Source: Bostrychus sinensis
Lineage: Eukaryota; Chordata; Actinopteri; Gobiiformes; Eleotridae
Length of the DNA: 64,000 nt
Direction of reading: 5' to 3'
Assembly: GCA_020698575.1 (NCBI GenBank)
Contig: CM036254.1
Coordinates: 28,176,526-28,240,525, forward strand
How positions within the stretch are numbered: the first letter of the stretch is position 1; each line of letters opens with the position of its first letter. Of the stretch, positions 45,407-55,403 are shown in pieces. The translations under genes and the position numbers were made by a program. The notes under the pieces were generated by a model. That model saw only the letters and a list, made by a program, of their open reading frames with translations, was not told where the DNA came from and did not search any database.

Positions 45407-45869
45407 GAATAGTACATGTGCCCCTGTCCCTACTTGACATTCTGCTATTGCTCTGGAAGGAAATGTACACCAGGAGTTGTTCAGAGCACGCTGTGAGCTA
45501 CGCCAATGGCCTATCAATCATCAGCCGGTCAACAGCCGAGTCAACAAGGGAGTCTAGGCCTGCTCTCTGTATTTGTAGCACAGCACGGTGATGTCTATAT
45601 ACAGCCTATAGGCCCAGAGCAAAGTGTTATAGGCTTTTACAAGACATAAATAGTTAGAGTATTGTAGTTATTCAGTGTGACAGATGAGTATAATTGTGGA
45701 TAATAATAAGTAGCTGGATCAGAGAGGTTTCTATTGGTCAAAAAAAGATGTTTAAAAAATAAAAAAAGCCATTTACTGATTGAAGTGGTAAAGATCTAGC
45801 AAAAGTAAATAAGAATGTCTATGAGATATTTAGATATATATAACTTTACAACTTTACTTTATCTAGCGA
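45407..45869. other. Unannotated sequence
   Basis: No feature was recognised. Confidence 0.35.
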
Positions 45870-46240
45870 GGCCCATGCCACAACAAAAAGTAGATTTGAA
45901 ATATGTATTATTGGAGGATGGACCGGTTAAGATGAAGGGATGATGAGGGATGCCAGATGCTGAATACAGAATGTGGGATTCAGAGAGAAGGATGTAGGGA
46001 GAGAGCTGTAGGGATGTAGGCAGAGGGATGAAGGATGCAGGGAGAAAGAGATGTAACGAAATGGATGAGGGGTGCGGGATGCTAAACACAGCATGCTAAA
46101 CAAAAGATGCTGGATGTAGAATGCGAAACGCAGGATGATGGATGCAAAAAGAGGGATGCAGGGAGAAGGATATAGGGAGAGAGATGAGGGACGTAGGCAA
46201 AGGGATGAAGGATGCAGGGAGAGGGATGTAGGGAGAGAGC
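45870..46240 (+). repeat. 7-bp minisatellite, copy 2, shorter and diverged
   Basis: The left flank CCATGCCACAACAAAAAGTA and TTATTGGAGGATGGACCGGT matches that of the 43.1-kb array. Units are GGATGCA, GGGAGAG and similar. The right end runs into (CAA)n. Minus-strand frames here are repeat artefacts. Confidence 0.85.
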
Positions 46241-46639
46241 CATTGGAAAACAACAACAACAACTACATAGAATATCAACTAATTAGGCTTTTCCCTAGAC
46301 TATTAATGGAAGAGTTACATAAAACTGATTATTTTGTGCTCCTCATTTGTACAGCTCATATAGCACTCACCAACACAGACTCTTAATTTAAGTGCAACCG
46401 TCTGAACCAAAATATCAGCCATTTCTCAGGACCATCTACTGTATTGTACTAGTATTCTCTATAAAGCACATTTAAATGGACAATGAAGTATTTTTAAAGC
46501 TCCATGTGGCCCCATTTACCGCAGGTTGTGTCCCAGTGTTACTGTACAAGCGAGTTAATAGCTTCCCACTCTTTAACAAGATCCCATTAGAATATTACAA
46601 CATTTTTACAAGGTTATCAGGTCATCATGTGGGTAAGAT
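46241..46639. other. Unannotated sequence
   Basis: Only a short (AAC)n run at 46251-46262 was seen. Confidence 0.35.
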
Positions 46640-46750
46640 AAAGTAAGGAACACTTTACTGTACCTGTATGGAGATTTGTTTTCCGCATTTGACCCATCCT
46701 TCAATGCCGCTGGGGTAGCCTGTCAGGAACAGTGGGCGACCTGTTGTGCA
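46640..46750 (+). repeat. Retroelement tail fragment
   Basis: TTCCGCATTTGACCCATCCT and GGAACAGTGGGCGACCTGTT resemble a teleost retroelement 3' segment (TGCATTTGACCCATC ... AGCAGTGGGC). The family is uncertain. Confidence 0.45.
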
Positions 46751-46869
46751 TGTTTTAGGTCACAGGTATGTGTTTTTTCTTTTTTTTTTCAGTAGGTGCC
46801 ACATACTGAAAAATATAAGGCCACTCAACAGAGGTGACATCTTTGTCCCCCATTCAGCAGCTTTTAGCT

Positions 46870-47159
46870 TCGGATAGCTACCCACAATTATCAACCCCTC
46901 CTTTATCCAGGCTTGGGACCGGCACATGGTATGGCTAAATTTTGTGGTGCCCCAATCACAAATTTTCACTTTTTCCTTCCTTAATGTCAGATCCATACTA
47001 CACAAATATGTGGCTTTTTGCCTGAGATCGTGACCTTGTCCTAAGACGTTCTACCTGTGGCAATTTGGGCCTAATGAGAATAAAGCTCGAGGGCCAATAA
47101 AAAAATAAAAAAATATGCGGGGTGCAATTAGCTCACGGGCAATAGTTTGGACTACCCTG
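46870..47159 (-). mobile_element. Probable hAT MITE, GTCCAAACTATTGCCC type
   Basis: The right end (reverse complement CAGGGTAGTCCAAACTATTG) is a hAT terminus. Identical 8-mers TTTTAGCT lie at 46862-46869 and 47160-47167, suggesting a 290-bp element, although the left terminus is weak (TCGGATAGCT). Confidence 0.5.
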
Positions 47160-47167
47160 TTTTAGCT

Positions 47168-47420
47168 TAATAGAGGGAACCAGTCTGAAAATGGGGGCCA
47201 ATGCAGTCTATACATGTTACTATGTTTTACTTCTTTTTTACCTGGCCCCCCTTGCTAAGTTAAAACATGTCTCAAAGCATTTATCCCCATTAAAAAAAAT
47301 AGTCAGTGTTTCAAAGAAATTTATATTAGTTATATAGTAAAATTTAAATGGTGTCAAAAATGACTGAGAGACCCCAAACCTATCCTGCTCAGGGACCCCA
47401 AAAATTCAGGACCGGCAGTG
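47168..47420 (-). mobile_element. Truncated CAGGGCCGGCCCT-type hAT
   Basis: The minus strand matches 18001-18240: terminus CACTGCCGGTCCTGAATTTT, GATAGGTTTGGGG, CTCTCAGTCATTTTTGACAC and GACTGCATTGGCCCCC. The other terminus is missing. Confidence 0.75.
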
Positions 47421-48195
47421 GTGCTGCCAGTTAGACTTTAAGATGTACAGTACATTTGCCCATGTGTTTGACTGCACTGACACAAGTTTAGAAAGCTTTT
47501 AAAAAACATTACGTTCAGCAACTCTCATTTACCTGCTGTAGTTGCTAAATGGTTAATGTGCATTTCATCAAACTAATTTTTTCTTGTACCTTTCTTAAAG
47601 CAGTTGCGTGCACTGCTCATCTTCTCTCCTTTCTTCTGGACATGTTGCGGCTGTTGGCCCACCTCACCTCAGCACCAGCAGCAGCATAAATGCTGTTTCT
47701 TGGAGCCATATGAGCGATTTGTCCAGGGTATCTTGTAGTGTGCACTGCCATTTTTCTTTGGGCCGATCCATCTGGTGCGCGGGACAGTCTCCGTTTATCT
47801 TCTCTCCCACAGCCCTGCAGCTCCAAGGTCTTTTTCAGCCTTTATTTGTCCAGCACAGGATTCTGCTGATCATGCATGCTCTTTACCAGCTATGCCCTTC
47901 TCCTTTGCTTTTTATCCAGCTCTGCACACTGGCCTATAAAAGTGGCTGTAGCTCTAATGTTATCCACGGAGGAGCTGATAAGCACCTTGGACAAGGGTAG
48001 CTCTGTATTAGCTGTTGGGGAACAGTTGTTACTTGTCACTTTTATCCAGACTGTTTTTTTCAGAGTCAGCCCACTGCTTTTGAAACCATTAAGCTCATTA
48101 AGGTCAGTAACATCAGCACTTAGGCAAAAAACAAAAAGGACCAAAACAGCATTTACATTTTATAACAGCTTTTTACACAAATGTGGCTTGTACTG
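47421..48195. other. Sequence with a long but unsupported frame
   Basis: The 130-codon + frame at 47608-48000 overlaps a 108-codon + frame and opposing minus frames. TCTTCTCTCCCACAG at 47799 resembles an acceptor, but no domain or donor was recognised. Confidence 0.3.
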
Positions 48196-48566
48196 CACTT
48201 AGGGTTAGCCCTATGTTTCCAAAGCCCTATGTTCCCGCATTTCTAAGATTAGAAAAATGTAAGCCTTATGTTTTCACAACTCTGTGTTCCCACATTTTAA
48301 AATTAAGTCCTATGTTTCTTCAGCCCTATGTACCCACGTTAGGATTATTTATTTATTTAGTTTATTTTATTTTTTTCAAAATTATGCCTGATTTTCCCAC
48401 ATTTCTAAGATATTTTCAAAACAAGGTCCTATATTCCCAAAGGCCTGTATGTTCCCACATTTTTAAGATTTTGGGTTAGGTGTTAGGGTTAGGGTTAAAC
48501 ATGCTCCATTTTCTAGAAAATAATTTTAGAAATGTGGGAACATAGAGCTGTGGGAACATAGATATG
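48196..48566. mobile_element. Inverted-repeat element of the GGGAACATAGG family with telomere-like DNA
   Basis: The left part (GCCCTATGTTTCC, AAAGCCCTATGTTCCCGC, ATTTCTAAGATT) is inverted at the right (ATTTTAGAAATGTGGGAACA, TAGAGCTGTGGGAACATAG), about 45 bp per arm. TTAGGGTTAG lies at 48199-48208 and GGTGTTAGGGTTAGGGTTAA at 48479-48498. Confidence 0.75.
48473..48498 (+). repeat. Interstitial telomere-like repeat (TTAGGG)n
   Basis: Four imperfect units, GGGTTAGGTG then TTAGGGTTAGGGTTAA. Confidence 0.85.
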
Positions 48567-49469
48567 GTCGCCTGCACTTGCCACGTTTAAGTGTACTATT
48601 TGCTCTCAAAGAATAAACTATTTATCTGAACACAGGTATGAAGCAAACATGAAGTTAATTTTGTTGTTTATGAATAGTTTGGTCCCTGATGATGGAGGGA
48701 GAACAAATGGACAGAAATTAAATAAAACTGGAGAGTCATTCAACCAATCAGAAATAGGCAGTAGCAATGTCTAAATGATAAACACAATTTGGAGAAAATA
48801 AAAATTTTAAAAAAGTCCTGCGAGAAAGTGGCACATTGCAGTTAGCCAAAAAAACAAGCTAACGATGGCTTTATTTTTTGATTTTTGTCATGGCAAATGG
48901 CCAAAATGCATTAAAAACTTTATATGAATATGAGGAGGAAAAAACAAAAGTAGAGCCGAACGTGAAGTCACACCAAGTAGTCAACCAAACTTGTGAGTTT
49001 TTTTTTTTTTTTTTTAATATTGCATTACTTCGAAATACAGGGGAACTACACTGAAAAAAAAAAAAAGCCAAAAACCACGATGAAATGTGGAAAGTTACTT
49101 TATCCCACTTTAAACCACTTAAGTGTTACTGAGTTTATTTACAGAAGCCCAACATCAGCAGAGTTTAACGACTAGCGCTGCCTGCTGTTATGGATAAGTA
49201 TGCCTATGCACTGCACAGAGGTGACAGAATAGTTGGCCTGCCTATTCTTACAGTGGTCGGGTGTTAGATTGGTGTGTCCTCAGCCTTAAGGGACTTTGTG
49301 AACTCAGTTCATTAGAGTCCTTTGGATGGGGGATGAACTAACAAGAATGGAATTAAGCTTTCAGTGGCCACAGTATTGTTATCACATGGTTGTTGTTCAT
49401 ATTATGTTGTTCATATGTTGTTATTTCACTTAATAAAATATGCCCATGTGCCATGTTTGTTTTGTTATA
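48567..49469. other. Unannotated sequence
   Basis: Poly(T) at 48999-49015 and poly(A) at 49055-49067. No gene was recognised. Confidence 0.4.
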
Positions 49470-49477
49470 CCTTATGT

Positions 49478-49776
49478 CAGTGGTTCCCAACCTTTTTGCA
49501 TATAGGTTTAGTCCTAGACCTGTTTTTTTTTTCCTGGTTGAGTTCTGATTTGAGACCTGGTTTAGTCCCTGTTTTGTCCTTCTTTAGTGTCCCATCCCTC
49601 TCTTTAGTCCTGGCTCAGTCCATATTTAGGTTTATTTTTGTCTTTGAAAGCCAAATATATAAATGTACTATAACTGATGACTATTTATAGTACATTTTTA
49701 TATTTAACCCCACGTACCTCCTGCAAATTGCTCGCGTACCCCTAGTGGTCCCCATACCCCTGCGTGGGAAACACTG
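49478..49776 (+). mobile_element. hAT MITE with a short 11-bp array (smallest copy)
   Basis: Left end CAGTGGTTCCCAACCTTTTT, right end GCGTGGGAAACACTG. Flanks CCTTATGT and CTTTATGA agree at 6 of 8. The interior has only about ten TTTAGTCC-type units, making it a likely low-copy version of the 26903 element. Confidence 0.85.
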
Positions 49777-49784
49777 CTTTATGA

Positions 49785-50357
49785 GATTAAATCTGTACTC
49801 ATTCTGTCACAAGCTGCTGAGAACACTAAGACATGGCGTCTACATGGCACTGTTCACTATTTTATTCCGATATTTATTTGCACACAGAGAACAGCATAGT
49901 GGAATAAAAAAGAAAAAATCAAAGCGTACTAAACTCTATGCACACTCACTGTTGCAACACTCAATAATATGCTGAAATTCCCTAAACTATTATGTGTCTG
50001 GTTTAGTGTTCCCAGGGCCATCATTCAAACAACTGTGGAATTACATTTCTGGCAACAGGGAATAGGAAATGAACCACAGCTGCTAAGAATTACATCACAA
50101 CATCATATTTGTATTGGATTCCTATTAAACTGGAAGAATATAGTTTATGACTTGTTAACTTGTAAGCAGTATTAAGAGCGTATTTATACAGTGTAGTAGC
50201 TGGGGTAGGAAGTCGTACCAGGGGAACAGTTATAAATGGCATGTGTTTGGATATTTACAGACAGGATTAAATCAACTGTTATGCAAATAAAGCTGTAATA
50301 TTTTTTGGTACAGTGAGCTGTGTAATTAAATCGGCATTTACTGTGTTTTTAATGTAA
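49785..50357. other. Unannotated sequence
   Basis: No gene or repeat family was recognised. Confidence 0.35.
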
Positions 50358-50507
50358 AGTATAAGGCAACCAAGCAGCTAACACCACAGAGTATTGAGAG
50401 TATTGAGAATATACAGTAGGGAACATAAAAAATCAAAGTAAAAAAAATAAAATAAAATAACGGATTCATTATGTAAACCAAAATGTATTCTAAAAGTTTG
50501 ACTCAAA
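50358..50507 (+). repeat. Left flank duplicate of the 16-bp array
   Basis: 50358-50396 (AGTATAAGGCAACCAAGCAG...) recurs at 51185-51223, and 50410-50505 (ATACAGTAGGGAACATAAAA...) recurs at 51647-51741. The array sits inside a diverged segmental duplication. Confidence 0.85.
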
Positions 50508-51184
50508 GAACACAGGTACTAGGGAACATAGGTACACGGGAACATAGGAACCAGGGAACATATGTACTGGGCAACACAGGTACTAGGGAACATAGGTACA
50601 CGGAAATATAGGTACTGGGGAACATAGGTACAGGGGAACATAGGAACCAGGGAACATAGGTGCCGGGCAACACAGGTACTAGGGAACATAGGTACACGGA
50701 AATATAGGTACTGGGGAACATAGGTACAGGGGAACATAGGAACCAGGGAACATAGGTGCCGGGCAACACAGGTACTAGGAAGCATAGGTACTGGGGAATT
50801 TAGGTACTGGGGAACATAGGTACCGGTGAACATAGGTGCCAGTGAACGCAGGTGCTGAGGGACACAGGTACTAGGGAACATAGGTACTGGGAAACATAGG
50901 TACCGGGGAATATAGGTGCCGGCTAACACAGGTACCGGGCAACACAGATAATAGGTAACATAGGTACTGGGGAACATAGGTACCAGGGAACGCAGGTGCC
51001 GATGGACACAGGTACAAGGGAACATAGGTACTGGGGAACAAAGGTACCAGGGAACATAGGTAGGTACCGGGGAAGATAAGTACTGGAGAACATAGGCAGG
51101 TACAGGGGAACATAGGTACCGGGGAACAAAGGTACCGGGGAACATAGGTACCGGGGAACAAAGGTACTGGGGAACATAGGTACC
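50508..51184 (+). repeat. 16-bp minisatellite GGGGAACATAGGTACC
   Basis: About 42 units of 16 bp. The left part has a higher-order repeat of six units (96 bp), seen from CGGAAATATAGGTACT at 50601 and 50697. Three units are 48 nt, giving repeat-encoded minus frames up to 262 codons (motif YVPQYLCSPVPMF) with no independent support as genes. Confidence 0.93.
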
Positions 51185-51741
51185 AGTATAAAGCAACCAA
51201 GCAGCTAACACCACAGAGTATTGGGGGGTTTGGTGTCCCAGTTGTATCTTTAGATCTTGCAAAGTTGGGGTATTATGGACTATGGATAAAATGCAGCAAG
51301 AATTCAAGTGAATGTCAAGCAGTATGGGAGAACCAGAGCTTTATTTTTAAAAAAAATTGTTACGCTATTTAGTACATTTGAAGTGGAATAGTACTGTACT
51401 GTTGGATTACGCAAGCTTATGGCATTGTCTCATCTATGCTTGTGTGGATTTGATGCATTAGTGGTGCAGGACCACAAAAAGAAAGTGACATGGGCACAGT
51501 ATGCACATCACGCCAGGGTCAGATGTGAGTGGATTCACAATGTCAAATGACAATACTTGGCATCAGATTCATAGTTCAGTAAAGGTTTTAAATCAAACTA
51601 AATAGAGCCAATATATGTATGCAGTTCAGTACACTAAAATGAGAGCATACAGTAGAAAACATAAAAAGTCAAAGTAAAAAAAAAAAGAAGAAAGAATGAA
51701 ACCAGTGTATAAACCAAAATGTATTCTACAAGTTTGACTCA
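51185..51741 (+). repeat. Right flank duplicates of the array
   Basis: 51185-51223 repeats 50358-50396. 51647-51741 repeats 50410-50505. The 51224-51646 interior has no partner on the left side. Confidence 0.8.
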
Positions 51742-52084
51742 ATGTAACCTCTTTTTGCAAATATAACAGCTGAACACACTCGCGGCATTCTTTTTACAAT
51801 GGAATAATCCATTCCATGTGAAATTCTTTACAACTACTATACTTTTAATAAAAAAAAATAATAAAAAAAAATGTAGATATTAGAATTGACAGTCTCTTGA
51901 ATGAGAGACAAAACATCCCCAACTCAACAAACCACTTCAAAATGACATCTTTTACCTTGGTTTTGATTGTGACAACCTGGTTGAGAACTTTCAGAAACGT
52001 ATCAATGATAGTTTCACAAAGACATGTAAAACTGTCTGCTATGCATATTAAGTCCCAAATACATTCTAATGCTAAATTCTTTGT
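51742..52084. other. Unannotated sequence
   Basis: Opposing 83- and 106-codon frames; no signature. Confidence 0.35.
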
Positions 52085-52257
52085 GTTCTTGGGCAAGGCA
52101 CTTTACCGACATTGCCTGTTCAAGTCACTGTATGAGGCTGGTTGTGACAGAAAAGCCATCTGGCGTAAATACCTGCCAAATCACTGTGAAACTGGTTCCG
52201 GGACCTTCTTGCTGTGAGGCAGGGCTGCTAACCACTATGCCACTGTGACGCCCCCAA
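52085..52257 (-). repeat. V-SINE-like fragments, minus orientation
   Basis: On the minus strand GGCGTCACAGTGGCATAGTG, GTTAGCAGCCCTGCCTCACA and GCAAGAAGGTCCCGG form a tRNA-like head of the V-SINE/DANA type. TTCTTGGGCAAGGCACTTTA at 52086 (+ strand) is a second, unrelated SINE motif. Confidence 0.6.
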
Positions 52258-52283
52258 TGTGACATGCCCAGATATATTCTGAG

Positions 52284-52307
52284 TAACCCTAACTAACCCT
52301 AACCCTG
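52284..52307 (-). repeat. Interstitial telomere-like repeat (CCCTAA)n
   Basis: TAACCCTAACTAACCCTAAC then CCTG: three to four units, about 100 bp from a GGGAACATAGG-family scrap. Confidence 0.8.
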
Positions 52308-52404
52308 TTCTATGAAACTCTCTTAGAAAAGTGTGCTATATGGCTCGACTTTTACCTGAAGTTAGTGTACATTTGGTTCCATAAAGACCAGACTGAGCTC
52401 AGAG

Positions 52405-52445
52405 GTATATAGGTACCCGGGAACACAGGTACTGGGGAACATGGG
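52405..52445 (+). repeat. Short GGGAACATAGG-family locus
   Basis: ATAGGTACCCGGGAACACAG then GTACTGGGGAACATGGGGCT, and GACCCC as at 13.2 kb. Confidence 0.7.
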
Positions 52446-53292
52446 GCTGACCCCGCTGCTGACTGTATTTATGACTTCTTTTAACCTTGTTTTGATTGTG
52501 ACAACATGGATGATTCTTTACATACGCATCAGTAATAGTTTGACAGTGGCATGTAAAGCTAACTGTATGCTATATCTACGTATATAACACAGTGTTGCTT
52601 CTTTAAAAGCCACTGACCAAACATCTGTGTTCCCCTGAGTTCTCTCTGTTCTGATGAGGAATGGTTAAAGACTCTGGAGACTCTGACTGTGCTGACAGTC
52701 CTGAGATGATGATAACAACATCCCATGAGTGTGTTTGACACCCCCCTCCCCCTCCCCCCATCCGTCTCACACCTAAATCCATTCCACTGTATCCTCTGTC
52801 ACTCACCACTGTCCCACCCAGTGCCAGAAGCATTAAGCCTCCAATACGTCCCAAGCGTGATTGGTTCCCACTAGCCTATTACCCTCTCTGCATGACCTTT
52901 AATTATGTTGATATTTATTGGGGTTATTTTTGCAAGATCTGAAAGTTCTATGAAGTGCTATTTGCCCGCCTATATATGAAGCAGCTTACTGACTTAAAAG
53001 CTTTAGTTCAGCAGGATTTGGTGCTAATGCTTGGGGACATGTACTTTTTTTCCCCTCCTCAGCCACGTCGATTCATTGAGTTGTAATTAGCAGTGGTTTA
53101 CATTGTCCTTCATTGACATAGCTCGGAGGACAAAAATAAACTTCATAATTCCCTGTAAATCTGTAAGCAACAAATTAAGTGACGCTGTTTACAGTTTCTC
53201 AGCATGTTCGGATTTCCCTTCAAGGGCTACTTTCTTCCTGGCTCTGATATTTTGGAGCTGGTGTGCTGCTGCTGCGCTCCTAAATGAGAAGA

Positions 53293-53297
<5 letters not shown>
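52446..53297. other. Unique sequence; candidate non-coding element
   Basis: 53060-53280 is repeat-free with TTGTAATTAGCAGTGG (homeodomain-type TAATTA) and GACGCTGTTTACAGTTT. The 87-codon frame there runs into poly(T) and is not called. 52735-52760 is a C-rich run. Confidence 0.3.
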
Positions 53298-53325
<28 letters not shown>

Positions 53326-53326
53326 C
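53298..53326 (+). repeat. Poly(T) tract
   Basis: About 29 consecutive T. Confidence 0.9.
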
Positions 53327-53769
53327 ACGACTTTTTGACTTTGTGACTAAGCCTTTTTGCCTGTGAGAGAGAGGCTCTTCACTCTTTGGAGATGTGATGC
53401 ATTACAGTAGCTGTAATTGATGTTTCGCCATTAGCATGAAATCAAATGGATTCTCATTTAAAGAAGCCACTCTTTTGTGTTCTATATTTAGACCTTGCAG
53501 CTGTTCAACTCTGGTTAATAATGTTTGTGCAAAATGTTTGGTTAAATTCTAGACTTTGTGCCAAAAGCTCAAAATTAGCATTAGGCTCAAAGGGAAGATG
53601 TGTTATATGCAGGGAAATTAGGAAAGCATTCTGACTGAGGCAGCTGTGTCAAGGGGCACATTTTGATTGCAAATCCTAGAGTAGAGGTTTCTAGAGTTAC
53701 TGGATACTATTAATCAGCTAATTTACTGGATACTTCCTGAGTACATTTTGTAAAACATACTTTAACTTT
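53327..53769. other. Unannotated sequence
   Basis: No feature was recognised. Confidence 0.35.
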
Positions 53770-53937
53770 TTGAGTGGAAAATGTTTGCCTTGCAATGAGG
53801 AGATCCTGGGTTTGAGCCAAGTTGGGGACATGGATAATAATGATAATGTGCTGGTAGCAGGGACCAATCCGCCAACCATTCGATTAGTGGGCAAAAGGCT
53901 CTACCTACTGAGCTAATTCGGCCCTGTAGCCTGGGTT
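53770..53937 (-). repeat. tRNA-like SINE head, minus orientation
   Basis: On the minus strand GCCGAATTAGCTCAGTAGGT, AGAGCCTTTTGCCCACTAAT and GGTTGGCGGATTGGTCCC form the A-to-B-box region. GCAATGAGGAGATCCTGGGT at 53794 on the + strand is a second head-like scrap. Confidence 0.6.
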
Positions 53938-54027
53938 GAACTGCATAACAGAACAAACAAGATAAAAAACAACCCAAATCACAAGCACAACTGCTTTTAA
54001 CAAATGTTTAAACTGTTATAAAGCCAC

Positions 54028-54349
54028 ACTAAAAAGTATCACAAACAGGTTCCCCACAAGGAGTGCAGTCAGACAACCAAAGCCTTCCTGCTCAGGGCAT
54101 CAAAGAAACCACAAATGAACTAGTGACATGAGTGGGAGGACATAGCAGTTTATTCAAATGTGCATTTCTACTTTGTTTTTCACTTAAATTATGTTGTTTG
54201 TATTGCCTCCTGAATATTTTCTAAAAACCTGCCAAATGTTGTGAAGAGCAGCTCAAATTTTATAAACCAGCCCAACACCATTTTTTTCCAGCCCAAGGAG
54301 TTCAAATGAAGCCCAATTGGGTGCAAACTAGCCCAATCTGGCAACACTG
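54028..54349. mobile_element. GTTGCCAGATTGGGC-type hAT, right part
   Basis: Shares CAGACAACCA, GTGACATGAGTGGGAGGACA, CAGCTCAAATTTTATAAACC and CCAGCCCAAGG with 28584-29080. It ends AGCCCAATCTGGCAACACTG. The left terminus was not resolved. Confidence 0.7.
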
Positions 54350-54361
54350 CCTGTAGCTCAA

Positions 54362-54398
<37 letters not shown>

Positions 54399-54399
54399 T
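54362..54399 (+). repeat. (AGT)n microsatellite
   Basis: About 12 AGT units. Confidence 0.9.
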
Positions 54400-54445
54400 T
54401 AGTAGAGTGTTTATTAGTGCAAAATACTTTGTCTTTTTTCAGTAT

Positions 54446-54948
54446 TAGTGGCCGTTTAGACAACAATGCATTTTACCAAAAACCACAATGATTTGATTGC
54501 GCATTTTGACCTTGCGTTTACATGAGAATAGAGTTTCTGTTTACTGAATACGCAATCTTATGAAAATGCTGGGAGAGTTGTTTAAGTCTCGCAGTGGGAA
54601 ACCGCTCAGGACGCTCTGCACTTGTGAGTACTAGAAAAACAGCGTCCCCAGTAAAAACATTGATGTAACAGCCCCATTCGAGTCTACTCAATCACAAAAT
54701 AGTACTTTACTTAATAGAGTTTACCAGTTCTGCCCAGGAGGACCATATGAAGTAAAAGTTGAAGTGAAAGTGTTAAGGTGTGGCTACTTCTGCAGTGGTG
54801 ACTTTTCCAGCAGGGTGAACAGCGCTGCTCACAGGGTTACTACAGATTTTCACTTTTTTTTTCACAGCATATTCTTGTGGATGCAAAATCAGAGAGAGCA
54901 TAAGTGTTGTGTTTTCCTGGCCAGCGCTGTCAAATAAAGCTGTAGCAT
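54446..54948. mobile_element. Probable MITE, GGCCGTTTACATGACAACG type
   Basis: Left GTGGCCGTTTAGACAACAAT, right (reverse complement GCTTTATTTGACAGCGCTGG, then CCAGGAAAA). The right-end motif recurs at 57750 as TTTACATGACAACGCTGGCC. Target duplication unresolved. Confidence 0.5.
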
Positions 54949-55014
54949 AAATTCATCCAGGAAAACTGATTTCTTTTCCCCATCTACTCCCTCTCATCTC
55001 TCTGTCTCTCTCAG

Positions 55015-55078
55015 CCAATCACAGCCTGCCACCTTTGCCTCTCATCCAATCACCTCTCAGGTCATTCACATAAATATA
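55015..55078 (+). promoter_or_regulatory. Candidate core promoter: two CCAAT boxes and a TATA-like box
   Basis: CCAATCA occurs at 55015 and again at 55046, and ATAAATATA lies at 55070-55078. Spacing of 31 bp between CCAAT boxes and about 20 bp to the TATA-like box resembles compact NF-Y plus TATA promoters such as those of histone genes. A start site would fall near 55100-55110, just where a protein-like frame opens. Confidence 0.4.
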
Positions 55079-55097
55079 CGCTATCTCCCCTTTGTAA

Positions 55098-55373
55098 TCC
55101 TGCTGTTCCACCGCAGCAGCAGAACCATCAGCCTCCTCAGTTCACCACCAGTGTCTAGGCCATGGGAGGGATAAAATTCCTCTAACTAATGTATCAAACT
55201 CGTACAATGACAGCTTCTTCTATCAGTGTTAAGATATTAAAAATCAGATTCCTCACAAAGGCAAATGCTTCTATGGAGAGACGATCCAGTGGGAAATCAA
55301 ACCAGAGAAGTTTAAGAAGCAGCTTGCCAGAGTTGGACTGCAAGCTCCGAGTGCTTTTAAGAGGTCATTTTGA
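55098..55373 (+). pseudogene. Gene-like reading frame with one in-frame stop, product unrecognised
   Basis: A frame open from 55098 to 55229 is closed by TAA at 55230-55232, then stays open in the same phase to TGA at 55371. The second half has protein-like composition, including KGKCFYGETIQWEIKPEKF and then a Lys/Gln-rich stretch ending APSAFKRSF. The first half includes DKIPLTNVSNSYNDSFFYQ. Two CCAAT boxes and a TATA-like box lie 25-85 bp upstream of the open frame, and AATAAA lies 25 bp downstream. No ATG opens this frame; the ATG at 55162 is out of frame and stops after seven codons. It could be a decayed copy of a small gene, a terminal exon (CCACCGCAG at 55109-55117 resembles an acceptor), or chance. 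I do not recognise the family. No poly(A) tract follows, so there is no direct sign of retrocopying. Confidence 0.35.
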
Positions 55374-55397
55374 TTAATCCTTTTTGTTGCTCACTTC

Positions 55398-55403
55398 AAT
55401 AAA
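55398..55403 (+). promoter_or_regulatory. Poly(A) signal AATAAA after the gene-like frame
   Basis: AATAAA lies 25 bp after the TGA of the unrecognised frame. The hexamer is common in AT-rich DNA, so it matters only with the upstream promoter-like motifs. Confidence 0.3.

Noticed and set aside
47608..48000. 130-codon + frame with a nearby TATAAAAG and acceptor-like sequence
   Set aside because: No domain, opposing frames on the other strand, and composition like surrounding non-coding DNA.
50519..51307. 262-codon minus-strand frame with YLCSPVPMF repeats and two overlapping frames
   Set aside because: It is the 16-bp minisatellite read in frame (48-nt period). All three frames are open in places, as expected for a repeat.
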